The notes beneath the pieces were generated by a model that worked only from the letters and a program-made list of their open reading frames with translations, searched no databases and was not told the DNA's origin. The position numbers were made by a program, and so were the translations under genes. A stretch of 64,000 nt of DNA from Alphaproteobacteria bacterium (lineage in GTDB: Bacteria; Pseudomonadota; Alphaproteobacteria; Thalassobaculales; Thalassobaculaceae): positions 1-64,000 of the forward strand of contig JANSYS010000017.1 in assembly GCA_024742275.1 (NCBI GenBank), in the 5' to 3' direction. Each line of letters begins with the position of its first letter. Position 1 is the first letter of the stretch. Shown here piece after piece: positions 34,795 through 43,866 of this stretch.

Positions 34795-35435
34795 TCCTCG
34801 TCGGGCCCTTCGTCTGCCTTCTGGGCGCCTGCATGGCGGCGACGGGCGGGACGCCGCCCGAGCATCGGGTCGAGGCGGCATTCTGGACGGCGCCGCCGGA
34901 GTGCGTGGTGGTCCTCCCGGCGATGGTCAGTGGTCCGCTGGATGTCCGGGCGGCCGAACGAGCCTTTTTCCGCCATCTGGTCGGACGCATCGCGGTCGTG
35001 GTCGGCCCAGATCGGCGGGACGCCGAAACCCGCGCGCTTGCGCTCGATCTTCGCCATCCGGGCGACCGTAGGCGGTACGCAGATCTGACGGGGTGCCGGC
35101 ACGGCGTGGATCTCACCGTTTCGGGTGATCGTGCCTACGCGGTGATCTGGACGGAGGGGTCGATTGCGCTCGATGCCGCGCTGATCGATCTTGCGACCGG
35201 GTCGACATTGTGGCGGTCTCGCCACCGAGCGACCCGTGGCGATGGCGGATTGCCGACGTCGCCGGTGGGCCTCGCCATGGCACTGGGACGTGCCGGGCGT
35301 CTTGCATCCGACGGGGAGTTGATGCCGTCGGTGCTTGATGACGCGCTGAGAAGGCTGGTGGCAACGCTTCCCGACACCAGGGTTCATGCCGTCTCCAGGA
35401 ATTCCAATGTCAGGCCGTTGTCATCCCGGAAGTAG
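34785..35435 (+). CDS. Putative lipoprotein, DUF799-like
   Basis: The 216-residue protein has a signal ending in lipobox LLGAC (about residues 12-16). The mature part contains CVVVLPAMVSG, ERAFFRHLVGRI and DAALIDLATGSTLWRSRHRA, which resemble the GNA1162/DUF799-type lipoproteins of the CsgG-like fold; this is a family impression, not proof. It is the last gene of the plus-strand cluster. Its 3' end overlaps the convergent VOC gene by 52 bases. Confidence 0.65.
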   Translation: MRLILVGPFVCLLGACMAATGGTPPEHRVEAAFWTAPPECVVVLPAMVSGPLDVRAAERAFFRHLVGRIAVVVGPDRRDAETRALALDLRHPGDRRRYADLTGCRHGVDLTVSGDRAYAVIWTEGSIALDAALIDLATGSTLWRSRHRATRGDGGLPTSPVGLAMALGRAGRLASDGELMPSVLDDALRRLVATLPDTRVHAVSRNSNVRPLSSRK

Positions 35436-35833
35436 GCGACCCTGCGCCCGGCATTGGGTCCCTGGTCGATCGCATATACCTCTCCCAGAAGCGATAGGCC
35501 GTGAGCTTCCGCCAGGACGAGAAGCGCGTCCATATCGTCCACATCCAGGGCGAGGTGGCTGAAGCCTGCATCGCAGGGACGCGGGGCGGCGTGGCCGCGG
35601 TTGTCCGGTGCGTGATACTCGATCAGCTCCACCCGGTGCGACGGTCCCTGGACGAAGGCGATGGTGACGTCGCCGCCGGCGACTCCGGTGATCCGCTCGA
35701 TCGCGGTCCGGTCGCGCGGCGCGCGGGACAGAAGTTCGAACCCCAGTCCGTCGACGAAGAGAGCAAGCGCCCGGTCGAGGCTCTTCACCGTAAAACTGGT
35801 GTGGTTGGTACCCGTCACCCGGACCGTTTTCAT
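35384..35833 (-). CDS. VOC-superfamily (glyoxalase-like) protein
   Basis: The 149-residue protein has two beta-alpha-beta-beta-beta modules of the vicinal-oxygen-chelate fold. NHTSFTVKSLDRALALFVDGLGFE carries the first metal His, VELIEYHAPDNRG and FSHLALDVDDMDALL the next ligands, and GLTLEFLE the last Glu. Substrate unknown: glyoxalase I, dioxygenase or methylmalonyl-CoA epimerase-like activity are all possible. It is divergent from a LysR gene 103 bp away, a typical regulator-target pair. Confidence 0.85.
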   Translation of the reverse strand: MKTVRVTGTNHTSFTVKSLDRALALFVDGLGFELLSRAPRDRTAIERITGVAGGDVTIAFVQGPSHRVELIEYHAPDNRGHAAPRPCDAGFSHLALDVDDMDALLVLAEAHGLSLLGEVYAIDQGPNAGRRVAYFRDDNGLTLEFLETA

Positions 35834-35936
35834 CTTTGCCTCCCATACCCTTGATTCTGCAAAGCCGGAGGCGGATCATAAAGTTCAGCTTTGCGAATAT
35901 CGAGTGAGAGACATGGCCGGCGGGTCCTCGGGAAAC

Positions 35937-36833
35937 ATGAACTGGGATGACCTGCGGTACTTCCTGGCCGTTGCGGCGGAGGGCAGTCTTTCGGCGGCCG
36001 CGCGGATCCTGCGGGTGAATCCGGCCACCGTGAGCCGCCATGTGGACGCTCTTGAGGCCAGGTTCGAGGTGCGTCTGTTCGACCGCCGGCAGGACGGCTA
36101 CGGGCTGACGGAGGCTGGCGAGAAACTCGCCGCGCGGGCGCGCGGAATAGAAGCCGAGATGTTTGGCCTCGCCCGCGCCTTCGATGCCGAGGACAGGGGG
36201 CTCGCCGGGACGGTCGCGGTGACGTCTACGGAGTCCTTGATCTCGCCGTTCCTGATCCGAAATCTCCCGCTGCTCCAGGAACGCCATCCCGGTATCCGGC
36301 TGCAAGTGGTGAACGAGTACCGGTTCCTGAATCTGTCGCGGCGGGAGGCGGATGTGGCGATCCGCTTGGCGCGGCCGGAGCAGGGGGACCTCGTCATCCG
36401 TCGGATCGGCACGCTCGGCTTCGGTCTCTACGCCGCGCCGGACTACCTCGAGACCCGTGGTGAGCCGGAGTCGCCGGCCGATCTCGCGGACCATTCCGTT
36501 ATCGACTGGCTCGACGGCTTTCCGGAGAACGCGCCGGTAAGCTGGTTGCGTCAGCATCTTGGGGGGCGGCCTGCCGCCTTCGCCACCAATCCCGCCAGCG
36601 CCCGACTCGCTGCCGCCCGCGCCGGAATCGGCATCGCTCTCGTCCCGTGTATGGTTGCGGAGGAAGTCGGCGGCGTCCGTCGGGTTCTGCCGGGCGCCGA
36701 AATCCCCGGCGTTGATCTCTGGCTGCTGGTGCATCGCGACTTGTCCAGGCTTGCCCGCATTCGGGCGGTGCTCGATTTCCTCCATGAGCGGGCGCAGGCG
36801 GACGCCGATCGGATTGCCGGGCGTTTGTCCTGA
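35937..36833 (+). CDS. LysR-family transcriptional regulator
   Basis: The 298-residue protein starts MNWDDLRYFLAVAAEG and has the N-terminal winged helix-turn-helix (LSAAARILRVNPATVSRHVDALE) and a C-terminal type 2 periplasmic-binding-like effector domain. The ATG at 35937 gives the usual LysR start; an in-frame ATG at 35913 would add eight residues. The much longer frame back to 35661 overlaps the VOC gene and is not used. It probably regulates the divergent VOC gene. Confidence 0.9.
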   Translation: MNWDDLRYFLAVAAEGSLSAAARILRVNPATVSRHVDALEARFEVRLFDRRQDGYGLTEAGEKLAARARGIEAEMFGLARAFDAEDRGLAGTVAVTSTESLISPFLIRNLPLLQERHPGIRLQVVNEYRFLNLSRREADVAIRLARPEQGDLVIRRIGTLGFGLYAAPDYLETRGEPESPADLADHSVIDWLDGFPENAPVSWLRQHLGGRPAAFATNPASARLAAARAGIGIALVPCMVAEEVGGVRRVLPGAEIPGVDLWLLVHRDLSRLARIRAVLDFLHERAQADADRIAGRLS

Positions 36834-36937
36834 AAGTCTTTCGGCGAAAGGCTTGGTACCATTAAGAGTTGATCGCTTCCGCATCGGCCGGTTCAATTGC
36901 CGTCTTGCCTAGCCGATCCAAGCCGACAGGAGGACCT

Positions 36938-37834
36938 GTGGACAGGATGTGGATAAATTCTTGGTTTTCGAATGCGAAGTCGATCGAGGAAATGGCCGTC
37001 ATTTTCAAGGTTGTTGGTCATGTCTCTCATCGGTTGAGCCATTTGCGGCGGTTTTCGCTTCGGTATCCTTTTGGTCGAGTTTCGGTAGTATCCACAGCAA
37101 CTTGCGGGGTTTTCCTGCTTCTCGCAGCGGCGTTTTCGGTCCCAGCGGTGGCCCGGACGGACGTGGATCTGGAACTGGTCTTCGCGTCGGACGGGTCCGG
37201 ATCGATCGACGATGAGGAACTGCGCTTCCAGCGTCAGGGGTATGCCGCGGCGATGCTCGATCCGCGGGTGCAGGACGCTATTGCTGCCGGGCCGCTCGGT
37301 CGCATCGCCGTCGCCTTCGTCGAATGGGGCGCGCCCAGTAGCCAGCATACGATCGTCGACTGGACTGTCATCGCCGGACCGGAAGATGCGGCGGCATGGG
37401 GCGAACGGCTGGTCGACGCGCCGCGCGCGGCCTATGGCTACAATTCGATCAGCGAGGCCATTGCCTATTCGGCGGACATGATCCGCACCAACGACTACGA
37501 GGGCGCGCGCAAGGTCATCGACGTGTCCGGCGACGGCCCGCAGATCGGCGGTCGCTCCCTCGACCTGATCCGGTCCATGACGGTCGCGGACGGGATCACG
37601 ATCAATGCGCTTGTGGTCGCCAACCGCAATGTTCGGACCGGTCCGAGCGGCGAACCGCTCGACGAACACTATCGGATGGATGTGATCGGCGGGTTCGGCG
37701 CCTTCGTCGTGGTGGCCACGGAAGAGAGGGGCTTTACGCAGACGATCCTGGCGAAGATGGTGCGCGAGATTGCCGACAGCCGGCCGACCGGCACGCCTAC
37801 TACCCTGGCCGAGGAAGCCTCCGATGACCGCTGA
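36938..37834 (+). CDS. DUF1194 protein, vWA-like, exported
   Basis: About 298 residues. After a basic, partly hydrophobic N-terminus a signal segment (GVFLLLAAAFSVPAVARTD) leads into a von Willebrand A-like domain. LVFASDGSGSIDDEELRFQRQG holds the MIDAS pattern DGSGS, and VIDVSGDGPQ a second loop. DUF1194 proteins are secreted, of unknown role. The GTG at 36938 is chosen for AGGAGG just upstream, although the first residues make an unusually long signal region; internal starts near 36947 or 36992 are possible. It overlaps the TusA-like gene by 11 bases. Confidence 0.8.
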   Translation: MDRMWINSWFSNAKSIEEMAVIFKVVGHVSHRLSHLRRFSLRYPFGRVSVVSTATCGVFLLLAAAFSVPAVARTDVDLELVFASDGSGSIDDEELRFQRQGYAAAMLDPRVQDAIAAGPLGRIAVAFVEWGAPSSQHTIVDWTVIAGPEDAAAWGERLVDAPRAAYGYNSISEAIAYSADMIRTNDYEGARKVIDVSGDGPQIGGRSLDLIRSMTVADGITINALVVANRNVRTGPSGEPLDEHYRMDVIGGFGAFVVVATEERGFTQTILAKMVREIADSRPTGTPTTLAEEASDDR

Positions 37835-38084
37835 CAGCGCCGCCGACAGCCGGGGCGAACCGATCGCCCGGTCGCTCGACGTGCGTGGCCTGAAATGCCC
37901 GCTGCCCGTCCTGAAGGCCCGGAAGGCGATCGGCGATATCGAGATCGGCGCTTTGCTTGAGGTGCTTGTTACCGATCCGGCGGCGACGCTGGATTTCCGC
38001 CACTACGCCCGCCAGTCCGGTCACGAACTAGTAGCGGCGGAAGAGGGTGACGTTCTGCGCTTCATTCTGCGGCGAACCATCTGA
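37824..38084 (+). CDS. TusA/SirA-like sulfur-carrier protein
   Basis: The 86-residue protein has the TusA signature LDVRGLKCPLPVLKARKAI, with the CP cysteine that accepts persulfide sulfur, followed by GALLEVLVTDPAATLDFRHYARQSGHEL. TusA-fold proteins deliver sulfur for tRNA thiolation or other uses. Translation is coupled: the start lies inside the last codons of the DUF1194 gene. No other sulfur-relay gene is nearby. Confidence 0.88.
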   Translation: MTADSAADSRGEPIARSLDVRGLKCPLPVLKARKAIGDIEIGALLEVLVTDPAATLDFRHYARQSGHELVAAEEGDVLRFILRRTI

Positions 38085-38174
38085 TCGCAAAGGTCCGCCG
38101 GGCCTCTAGGCCAGCGTTTCGGCGCCTTCCCAAGGACCCGGACCGCGACTAAGGTTGCCGCGGGAGGACCGCTC

Positions 38175-39899
38175 ATGACCAAAAATGAAACGCCGAAGGG
38201 CCTCGGTCGGGGCCTGACGAACTACGGCGACAACGAGTTCAGCCTGTACCTGCGCCGGTCCATGGCATCGTCCATGGGATACAGCCGCGAGATGTTGCAG
38301 AAGCCGGTGGTCGGCATCTGCTCCTCCGGTAGCGGCTACAACAATTGTCACCGGATGATGCCGGAACTGGTCGAGGCGACCAAGCGTGGGGTCCTTGCGG
38401 CGGGCGGTCTGCCGATCGAGTTTCCGACGATCTCGCTGGGCGAGACCTTCCTGAATCCGACCTCCCTGATGTACCGCAATCTGATGAGCATGGACGTGGA
38501 AGAGATGATCCGTGCTCAGCCGATGGACGCGGTCGTGGTGATCGGCGGCTGCGACAAGACCCTGCCGGCGCAGCTCATGGGCGCCGCCAACGCCGAGGTG
38601 CCGGTTGTCTACTGCGCCGTCGGCCCGATGTTGACCTCGCCCTATGACGGCGAACGGCTTGGCGCCTGCACGGATTGCCGTCGGTTCTGGGGCAAGTACA
38701 GGGCCGGCGAGGTGTCCGACGAGGGTATTCGGCGGATCGAGGGCAGCCTGGCCACCACCGCGGGGACCTGCGCTGTGATGGGAACGGCGAGCACCATGGC
38801 CTGCATTGCCGAAGCGCTGGGCATGACCTTGCCTGGTACCGCGTCGATCCCGGCTGTCCATGCCGACCGGCTGCGGGCTGCCGAGGCCTCAGGGGCTCGC
38901 GCCATGGAACTCGCGCTGGCGACGGATGAGGCTAGGTTGCTGCCGCGAGACGTCATCACGCCGAAATCGGTCGAGAACGCCCTGCGGGTTCTCTTGGCGA
39001 TCGGCGGATCGACCAATGCCATCATCCATCTGACCGCGATCGCCGGACGGCTCGGGATTCCGGTGCCGCTGGACCGCCTGAACGAGATGTCGGACGAGAC
39101 GCCGGTGCTGGTCGACCTGAAACCGACCGGCGCGCACTACATGGAGGACATGTTCGCCGCCGGCGGGCTTGTGGGTGTCCTCCATGCGTTGCGTCCGCTG
39201 CTGCATCTCGACACGGTAAGCGTTACCGGAGAGACGCTCGAGGAGCGGCTGGACCGCGACAAGACCTGGATCAACAACGACATCGTGCGGCCTTTCGACC
39301 GACCGTTCCAGGACAAGGGCGGACTCGTCGCCCTGTTCGGCTCGCTCGCCCCGCGCGGCGCGATCCTGAAGCGCTCCGCCGCCGATCCGACCCTGTTCGA
39401 GACGGAGGGCCGGGCGGTGGTGTTCTCCGATCTGGCCGATCTGGCGGCGCGGATCGACGATCCCGACCTGGACGTCGCCGCCGACGACTTCCTCGTGCTC
39501 CAGAACGCCGGCCCGAAGAGCCCGGCGGCGATGCCGGAGGCGGGCTACCTGCCGATCCCGAAGAAGCTGGCGCGGGCCGGAGTGAAGGACATGGTCCGCA
39601 TTTCCGACGCGCGGATGAGCGGAACCGCCTTCGGCACCATCGTCCTGCACGTCACCCCCGAGGCGGCGGAAAGCGGCCCGCTCGGCGTGGTGCGCACCGG
39701 CGACCGCATCCGGATCTCGGTGGAGAACCGCTCGATCGACCTACTGGTGGACGACGCGGAGATCGCCCGGCGCCTGGAGGAGATCAAACCGACCGAGGTT
39801 CAGCCGACCCACAAACGGGGCTATAGGAACCTCTACATGAATACGGTCACCCAGGCCGACCAGGGTGTCGATTTCGACTTTCTGCAGTGGAAAGACTGA
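38175..39899 (+). CDS. IlvD/Edd-family dehydratase (sugar-acid type)
   Basis: The 574-residue protein belongs to the Fe-S dehydratases that include dihydroxyacid dehydratase IlvD, 6-phosphogluconate dehydratase Edd and L-arabonate dehydratase. Cluster cysteines are in IGGCDKTLP, GACTDCRRFWGKYRAG and TTAGTCAVMGTASTMACIAEALG. GGSTNAIIHL and DARMSGTAFGTIVLHV are conserved substrate blocks. The C-terminal HKRGYRNLYMNTVTQAD is typical of aldonic-acid dehydratases (AraC/XylD group) rather than IlvD. GGGAGGA precedes the ATG. The next gene, DUF3237, is 30 bp away. Confidence 0.88.
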   Translation: MTKNETPKGLGRGLTNYGDNEFSLYLRRSMASSMGYSREMLQKPVVGICSSGSGYNNCHRMMPELVEATKRGVLAAGGLPIEFPTISLGETFLNPTSLMYRNLMSMDVEEMIRAQPMDAVVVIGGCDKTLPAQLMGAANAEVPVVYCAVGPMLTSPYDGERLGACTDCRRFWGKYRAGEVSDEGIRRIEGSLATTAGTCAVMGTASTMACIAEALGMTLPGTASIPAVHADRLRAAEASGARAMELALATDEARLLPRDVITPKSVENALRVLLAIGGSTNAIIHLTAIAGRLGIPVPLDRLNEMSDETPVLVDLKPTGAHYMEDMFAAGGLVGVLHALRPLLHLDTVSVTGETLEERLDRDKTWINNDIVRPFDRPFQDKGGLVALFGSLAPRGAILKRSAADPTLFETEGRAVVFSDLADLAARIDDPDLDVAADDFLVLQNAGPKSPAAMPEAGYLPIPKKLARAGVKDMVRISDARMSGTAFGTIVLHVTPEAAESGPLGVVRTGDRIRISVENRSIDLLVDDAEIARRLEEIKPTEVQPTHKRGYRNLYMNTVTQADQGVDFDFLQWKD

Positions 39900-39929
39900 C
39901 GAGCAAGTACCTCGAGGGAGACACGCCGC

Positions 39930-40394
39930 ATGTCCGAGATCCAGACCGAATTCGTCATGGAGCTGAAACTCTCTGTCGCCCAGCCGCTGGCGGCGGTGGG
40001 CAACACCCAGTACGGCGACCGCCGCATCGCAAGGGTGACCGGCGGGACTTTCGAGGGGCCGAATCTCAAGGGCACGGTGCATGACGGCGGTGGCGATTGG
40101 ATTCTCAACCGTCTCGACGGCGTCACCCAGCTCGACGTGCGCCTGACCATGGAAACTGACGACGGGCATCTGATCTACATGACCTACAAGGGTCTGCGTC
40201 ACGGGCCGAAAGAGGTCATGGAGCGCCTTGCCGCCGGCCAACCGGTCGACCCGTCGGAACTCTACTTCCGCACCGCACCGCTGTTCGAGACCGCCGCAGA
40301 CGGGCCCTATGCGTGGATGAACAAGTCGATCTTCGTCTCCACCGGCGACCGCAAGCCTGAAGGGCCGATCTACCGGGTGTTCCGGGTTCTCTAG
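39930..40394 (+). CDS. DUF3237-family protein
   Basis: The 154-residue protein matches DUF3237, with MELKLSVAQP, GGTFEGPNLKGTVHDGGGDWIL and the C-terminal YAWMNKSIFVSTG as landmarks. The fold is a small beta barrel of unknown function, often found near aromatic- or sugar-acid-catabolism genes. Here it lies between an IlvD/Edd dehydratase and an amidase, suggesting a catabolic operon. Confidence 0.82.
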   Translation: MSEIQTEFVMELKLSVAQPLAAVGNTQYGDRRIARVTGGTFEGPNLKGTVHDGGGDWILNRLDGVTQLDVRLTMETDDGHLIYMTYKGLRHGPKEVMERLAAGQPVDPSELYFRTAPLFETAADGPYAWMNKSIFVSTGDRKPEGPIYRVFRVL

Positions 40395-40509
40395 GACGAA
40401 GCCGGATCCGGCGCGCTCCGGGAACGGGGCGGATTGATCTTCTCCGGACCGGACGCCAAGCTGACGCGGCTGCACCCTTCATTGTTTTCCCGCCGGACCG
40501 GAGACCGCC

Positions 40510-41913
40510 ATGACACGCGCGACGAGATACGATCCGAAGCGTTTCAGGGCCCTGACCTGGTTCGACGCGACCGCCGCCTTCGCCGATGGCAGTGACAGCC
40601 CCCGCAACTATCTCGAGCGCTGTCTGGAGGCGGTCGACGCCTTAGAACCGGTTGTTCAGGCTTTCGCCGCGTTGAACCGGGAGACTGCCCGCGCCGCCGC
40701 CGATGCGAGCACGACGCGTTGGAAAGACGGCAAGCCGCTGTCTCCGATCGACGGCATGCCGGTCGGAATCAAGGACCTGCTGGAAACCAAGGACATGCCC
40801 ACGCAGCTCGGCTGCGCGGCGATGACGGGGAACTTCCCGAAGAACGACAATGCGGCGGTCTGGGCGCTGCGCCAGGCGGGCGCCGTGATTTTCGGCAAGA
40901 CGGTCACGGCGGAACTCGGCGGCAATCATCCGGGACCGACCACCAACCCGTTCGATCCCTCACGCACTCCAGGCGGCTCGTCTTCGGGATCGGCGGCGGC
41001 CGTCGCGGCCGGATTCATGCCCGCGGCGATCGGCTCCCAGGTCGGCGGGTCGATCATCCGTCCGGCTGCCTATTGCGGGAACTTCGCGCTGAAACCGAGC
41101 CAGGGCGGCATCCATCGCGGCGAACGGCAGGCGACGTCGATGAGCACCCACGGCCCGCATGCCGGCTCGATCGAGGATATGTGGCAGGTCGCCATCGAAG
41201 TCGCGAGCCGATGCGGCGGCGATCCCGGCCGGGCCGGTATTCAGGGCCCGATGACCACGCCGACCGCGGCGAAACCGGATCGACTGATCCTTCTGGAAAC
41301 CGACGGCTGGGCGCGCACGGATGCGGATAGCCATGCTGCGATGGACGAGCTGCTGGAGAGCCTGCGATCCAGGGGCGTGCAGATCCTGCGGCGCGGCGAT
41401 CACCCGCTGATCGAGAGCCTGGAACAGGCATTGGTGGGCGCCGGCGATCTGGCCAACACGATCACCGCCTGGGAGAACCGCTGGACCCTGCGAAACCTGA
41501 TCGACAACCGGGGCGACGGGGTCAGTGAACGGATAAAGGCCCGCGTCGGGGTCGTGGAAGCGCTGAGCCCGGACGACTACCGACAGCTTCTGTGGCGGCG
41601 GGAGAACCTGCGCGCCGCCTGGCGGATGCTGGCGCCACTGGCCGATGCCTTTTTCACCTTCTCCTGCCCGGGACCGGCGCCGCTTTGGCCGGGGGACGTG
41701 CCGGGTCAGCCGCTCGCCCCGCGTCCGACCGGCGACGCTGTGTTCAACACCCCGAGTTCCCTTGCCGGAGCGCCGGCGGTGACAATCCCGATGCTGGCGG
41801 TGAACGGCCTGCCGGTGGGCGTGCAGGTCATGGGTCAGGAAGGCGACGATGCCCGCATGACGGCGTTCGCCCGCTGGATCCATCTGAACATAGACCCGGT
41901 CGCCGTCGGCTAG
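40510..41913 (+). CDS. Amidase-signature hydrolase
   Basis: The 467-residue protein has the complete amidase-signature triad: Lys88 in GIKDLL, cis-Ser157 in GGSSSGS and the nucleophile Ser181 in GGSIIRPAAYCG. The 24-residue spacing of the serines matches the family. Substrates range from small amides to GatA-type glutaminyl-tRNA; the absence of GatB/C nearby and the IlvD context favour a catabolic amide or allophanate-like substrate. Its last bases overlap the stop codon of the convergent SDR gene, both stops sharing CTAG. Confidence 0.9.
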   Translation: MTRATRYDPKRFRALTWFDATAAFADGSDSPRNYLERCLEAVDALEPVVQAFAALNRETARAAADASTTRWKDGKPLSPIDGMPVGIKDLLETKDMPTQLGCAAMTGNFPKNDNAAVWALRQAGAVIFGKTVTAELGGNHPGPTTNPFDPSRTPGGSSSGSAAAVAAGFMPAAIGSQVGGSIIRPAAYCGNFALKPSQGGIHRGERQATSMSTHGPHAGSIEDMWQVAIEVASRCGGDPGRAGIQGPMTTPTAAKPDRLILLETDGWARTDADSHAAMDELLESLRSRGVQILRRGDHPLIESLEQALVGAGDLANTITAWENRWTLRNLIDNRGDGVSERIKARVGVVEALSPDDYRQLLWRRENLRAAWRMLAPLADAFFTFSCPGPAPLWPGDVPGQPLAPRPTGDAVFNTPSSLAGAPAVTIPMLAVNGLPVGVQVMGQEGDDARMTAFARWIHLNIDPVAVG

Positions 41914-42623
41914 AAGGGAACCGTCTCGCCGTTCTGATCGATCAGAGTTCCGGTGCGCTCCGCCGTGAGGCCGTCGATCACTGTCAGCAGATCTCCGGCG
42001 GCGATCTCGGGCGGCCGGACGTTCAGGCCGGCCTTGGAGAAGGGCGCGGACAGATCGGTGTGGACCGTGCCGGGGTGCAGAGCGACGCAGACCGCTTCCC
42101 TGCGGGTGCGTGCCAGCTCAATGGCGGCGCAGCGGACGAGCTGGTTCTGCGCCGCCTTGGAGGCCCTATAAGCGTACCATCCGCCGATCCGATTGTCCGA
42201 GATCGAGCCGACGCGGGCGGAAAGGGTGGCGAAAACGGATTTCCCCTGGCGCGGCAGCAGCGGCAGCAGGTGCTTCATCAGAAGGGCGGGGCCGGTGGCG
42301 TTGACGGCGAAGGCGTGAGCCAGATGTGCGGGATCGAGTTGCCGCCAGGACTTTTCAGGCTGGAAACGCTCGTCGTGCAGGAACCCACTTGCGTCGATCA
42401 CGAGACGCAGCGGGGCGTCCAACGCGCTCAGCCGGACCGCTGCGGCGGCGATCGAGGACTCGTCGAGCAGGTCGAGCGCCTCGACCCCCGTCCGCGACAG
42501 GGCGAACACGGTATCGAAGCGGCCGCTGCTTTCCAGCGACGCCACCAGGGCCGCGCCGATACCGCCGGTGCCGGCGACCACCACTGCGGAGGCCGGTGTC
42601 GGAAACGAGATGAGGTCTGTCAT
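41910..42623 (-). CDS. Short-chain dehydrogenase/reductase
   Basis: The 237-residue protein has an SDR Rossmann fold. AVVVAGTGGIGAALVASLESSG is a modified TGxxxGIG cofactor motif, and WYAYRASKAAQNQL the YxxxK active site (Tyr-Ala-Tyr-Arg-Ala-Ser-Lys, YRASK). The overall form resembles the CsgA/C-factor group. ATG 42623 has AAAGGG upstream. The longer frame to 42797 is spurious. Confidence 0.85.
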   Translation of the reverse strand: MTDLISFPTPASAVVVAGTGGIGAALVASLESSGRFDTVFALSRTGVEALDLLDESSIAAAAVRLSALDAPLRLVIDASGFLHDERFQPEKSWRQLDPAHLAHAFAVNATGPALLMKHLLPLLPRQGKSVFATLSARVGSISDNRIGGWYAYRASKAAQNQLVRCAAIELARTRREAVCVALHPGTVHTDLSAPFSKAGLNVRPPEIAAGDLLTVIDGLTAERTGTLIDQNGETVPF

Positions 42624-42899
42624 ACCCTTTGAGATCGTCGGCGGCCGGCTCAGGTCAAGCGACCCGCGACCGTTTCCTCGCTCCGCCATCCGCCATTCAC
42701 CGGCGGATCCGGCTTTTGGCGCCCCCTGGCTGCCGTCATGCCGCCGTGTCGCCACCCGGGCCAACAACCCAAGTCTAGGAGATCCGGCACCCTTCAATTA
42801 TGAAAGGACGGCGTCCGCGAAGGCGGGCGTCCGATACCCGGCCCGCTCCAGCCGCTGCGGGGACCTCCAGAACCGACACCACCATTAGGGACCGTGACT

Positions 42900-43865
42900 A
42901 TGCTCGACCTGGCACTAGCGAACCTGCTGTCGCCGATAGTGCTGTCATTCGTTCTCGGCGTGGCAGCCGCGCTCGCGCGGTCGGATCTTTCGGTGCCCGA
43001 AGCGGTGGCCAAGGGGATATCCATCTATCTGCTGTTCGCGATCGGGTTCAAAGGCGGCGCGAGTTTGGCCGAGCACGGCATCGATCTCACGCTGGGCTTG
43101 AGCCTGTTGGCCGGTGTCATTCTCTCGTTCGCGCTGCCTCTTGCGGGGTTCGGTCTGCTGCGGATGCTGTCGGGCATGTCGCGGACCGACGCGGCGGCTG
43201 TGGCCGGCCACTACGGCTCGATCTCGATCGTGACCTTCGTCGCCGGCACGTCGGTCCTGGCCGACGCGGGGATTGCCTCCGAAGGGTACATGGTCGCCGT
43301 CGCCGCTGCGATGGAAGCCCCGGCGATCCTATCCGCGCTTTGGCTTATCTCGCGCGGATCGGACGATGCGGAGCTGAGTTCGGATCTTTGGCGGGAGATC
43401 CTGCTCAACGGCTCGATCGTGCTGCTGCTCGGCTCTTTCGTGATTGGGATGGCGACCGGTTCCGACGGGTTGAACCGGATCGCGCCCTTCATCGTCTCTC
43501 CTTTCCAGGGTGTCCTCTGTCTGTTCCTGCTCGATATGGGCATAATCGCCGGACGCGGCCTCCGGCAGGCTGGGGTGCTCGATCGCGGCGCGATCGGCTT
43601 CGGGCTCCTGATGCCGCTGGTGGGGGCCAGCGCGGGGCTGGTGGCCGCTCTAATCATCGGACTCTCCGCCGGGGGCACGATGCTGCTGATGACACTGTCG
43701 GCGTCGGCATCCTACATTGCTGTGCCTGCGGCAATGCGCGTGGCGGTTCCGCAAGCGAACCCGTCGATCTACCTGACGCTATCGCTGGCGGTGACGTTTC
43801 CGTTCAATCTGGTGCTCGGGCTGCCGATCTATCTGACGGTCGCCCAAAGCCTGGCAGGATCCTGA
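42900..43865 (+). CDS. sbtA: SbtA-family sodium-dependent bicarbonate transporter
   Basis: The 321-residue protein is very hydrophobic, with about ten membrane helices in two inverted halves, and GFKGGASLAEHG and GHYGSISIVTFVAGTSVL match the SbtA (DUF897) signature. SbtA in cyanobacteria imports bicarbonate with sodium under low CO2. AGGGA lies eight bases before the ATG at 42900; a GTG at 42894 is two codons earlier. The SbtB-like gene follows by one base, which strongly supports the assignment. The 276-bp gap upstream is probably the promoter region. Confidence 0.85.
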   Translation: MLDLALANLLSPIVLSFVLGVAAALARSDLSVPEAVAKGISIYLLFAIGFKGGASLAEHGIDLTLGLSLLAGVILSFALPLAGFGLLRMLSGMSRTDAAAVAGHYGSISIVTFVAGTSVLADAGIASEGYMVAVAAAMEAPAILSALWLISRGSDDAELSSDLWREILLNGSIVLLLGSFVIGMATGSDGLNRIAPFIVSPFQGVLCLFLLDMGIIAGRGLRQAGVLDRGAIGFGLLMPLVGASAGLVAALIIGLSAGGTMLLMTLSASASYIAVPAAMRVAVPQANPSIYLTLSLAVTFPFNLVLGLPIYLTVAQSLAGS

Positions 43866-43866
43866 C

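Noticed and set aside
21858-35435. Anti-phage defence system such as Zorya
   Set aside because: A MotA-like protein is present, but I see no MotB with OmpA-like wall-binding domain, no helicase or nuclease, and most proteins carry signal peptides or lipoboxes, so the system is envelope-directed. I kept it as an uncharacterised cluster instead.
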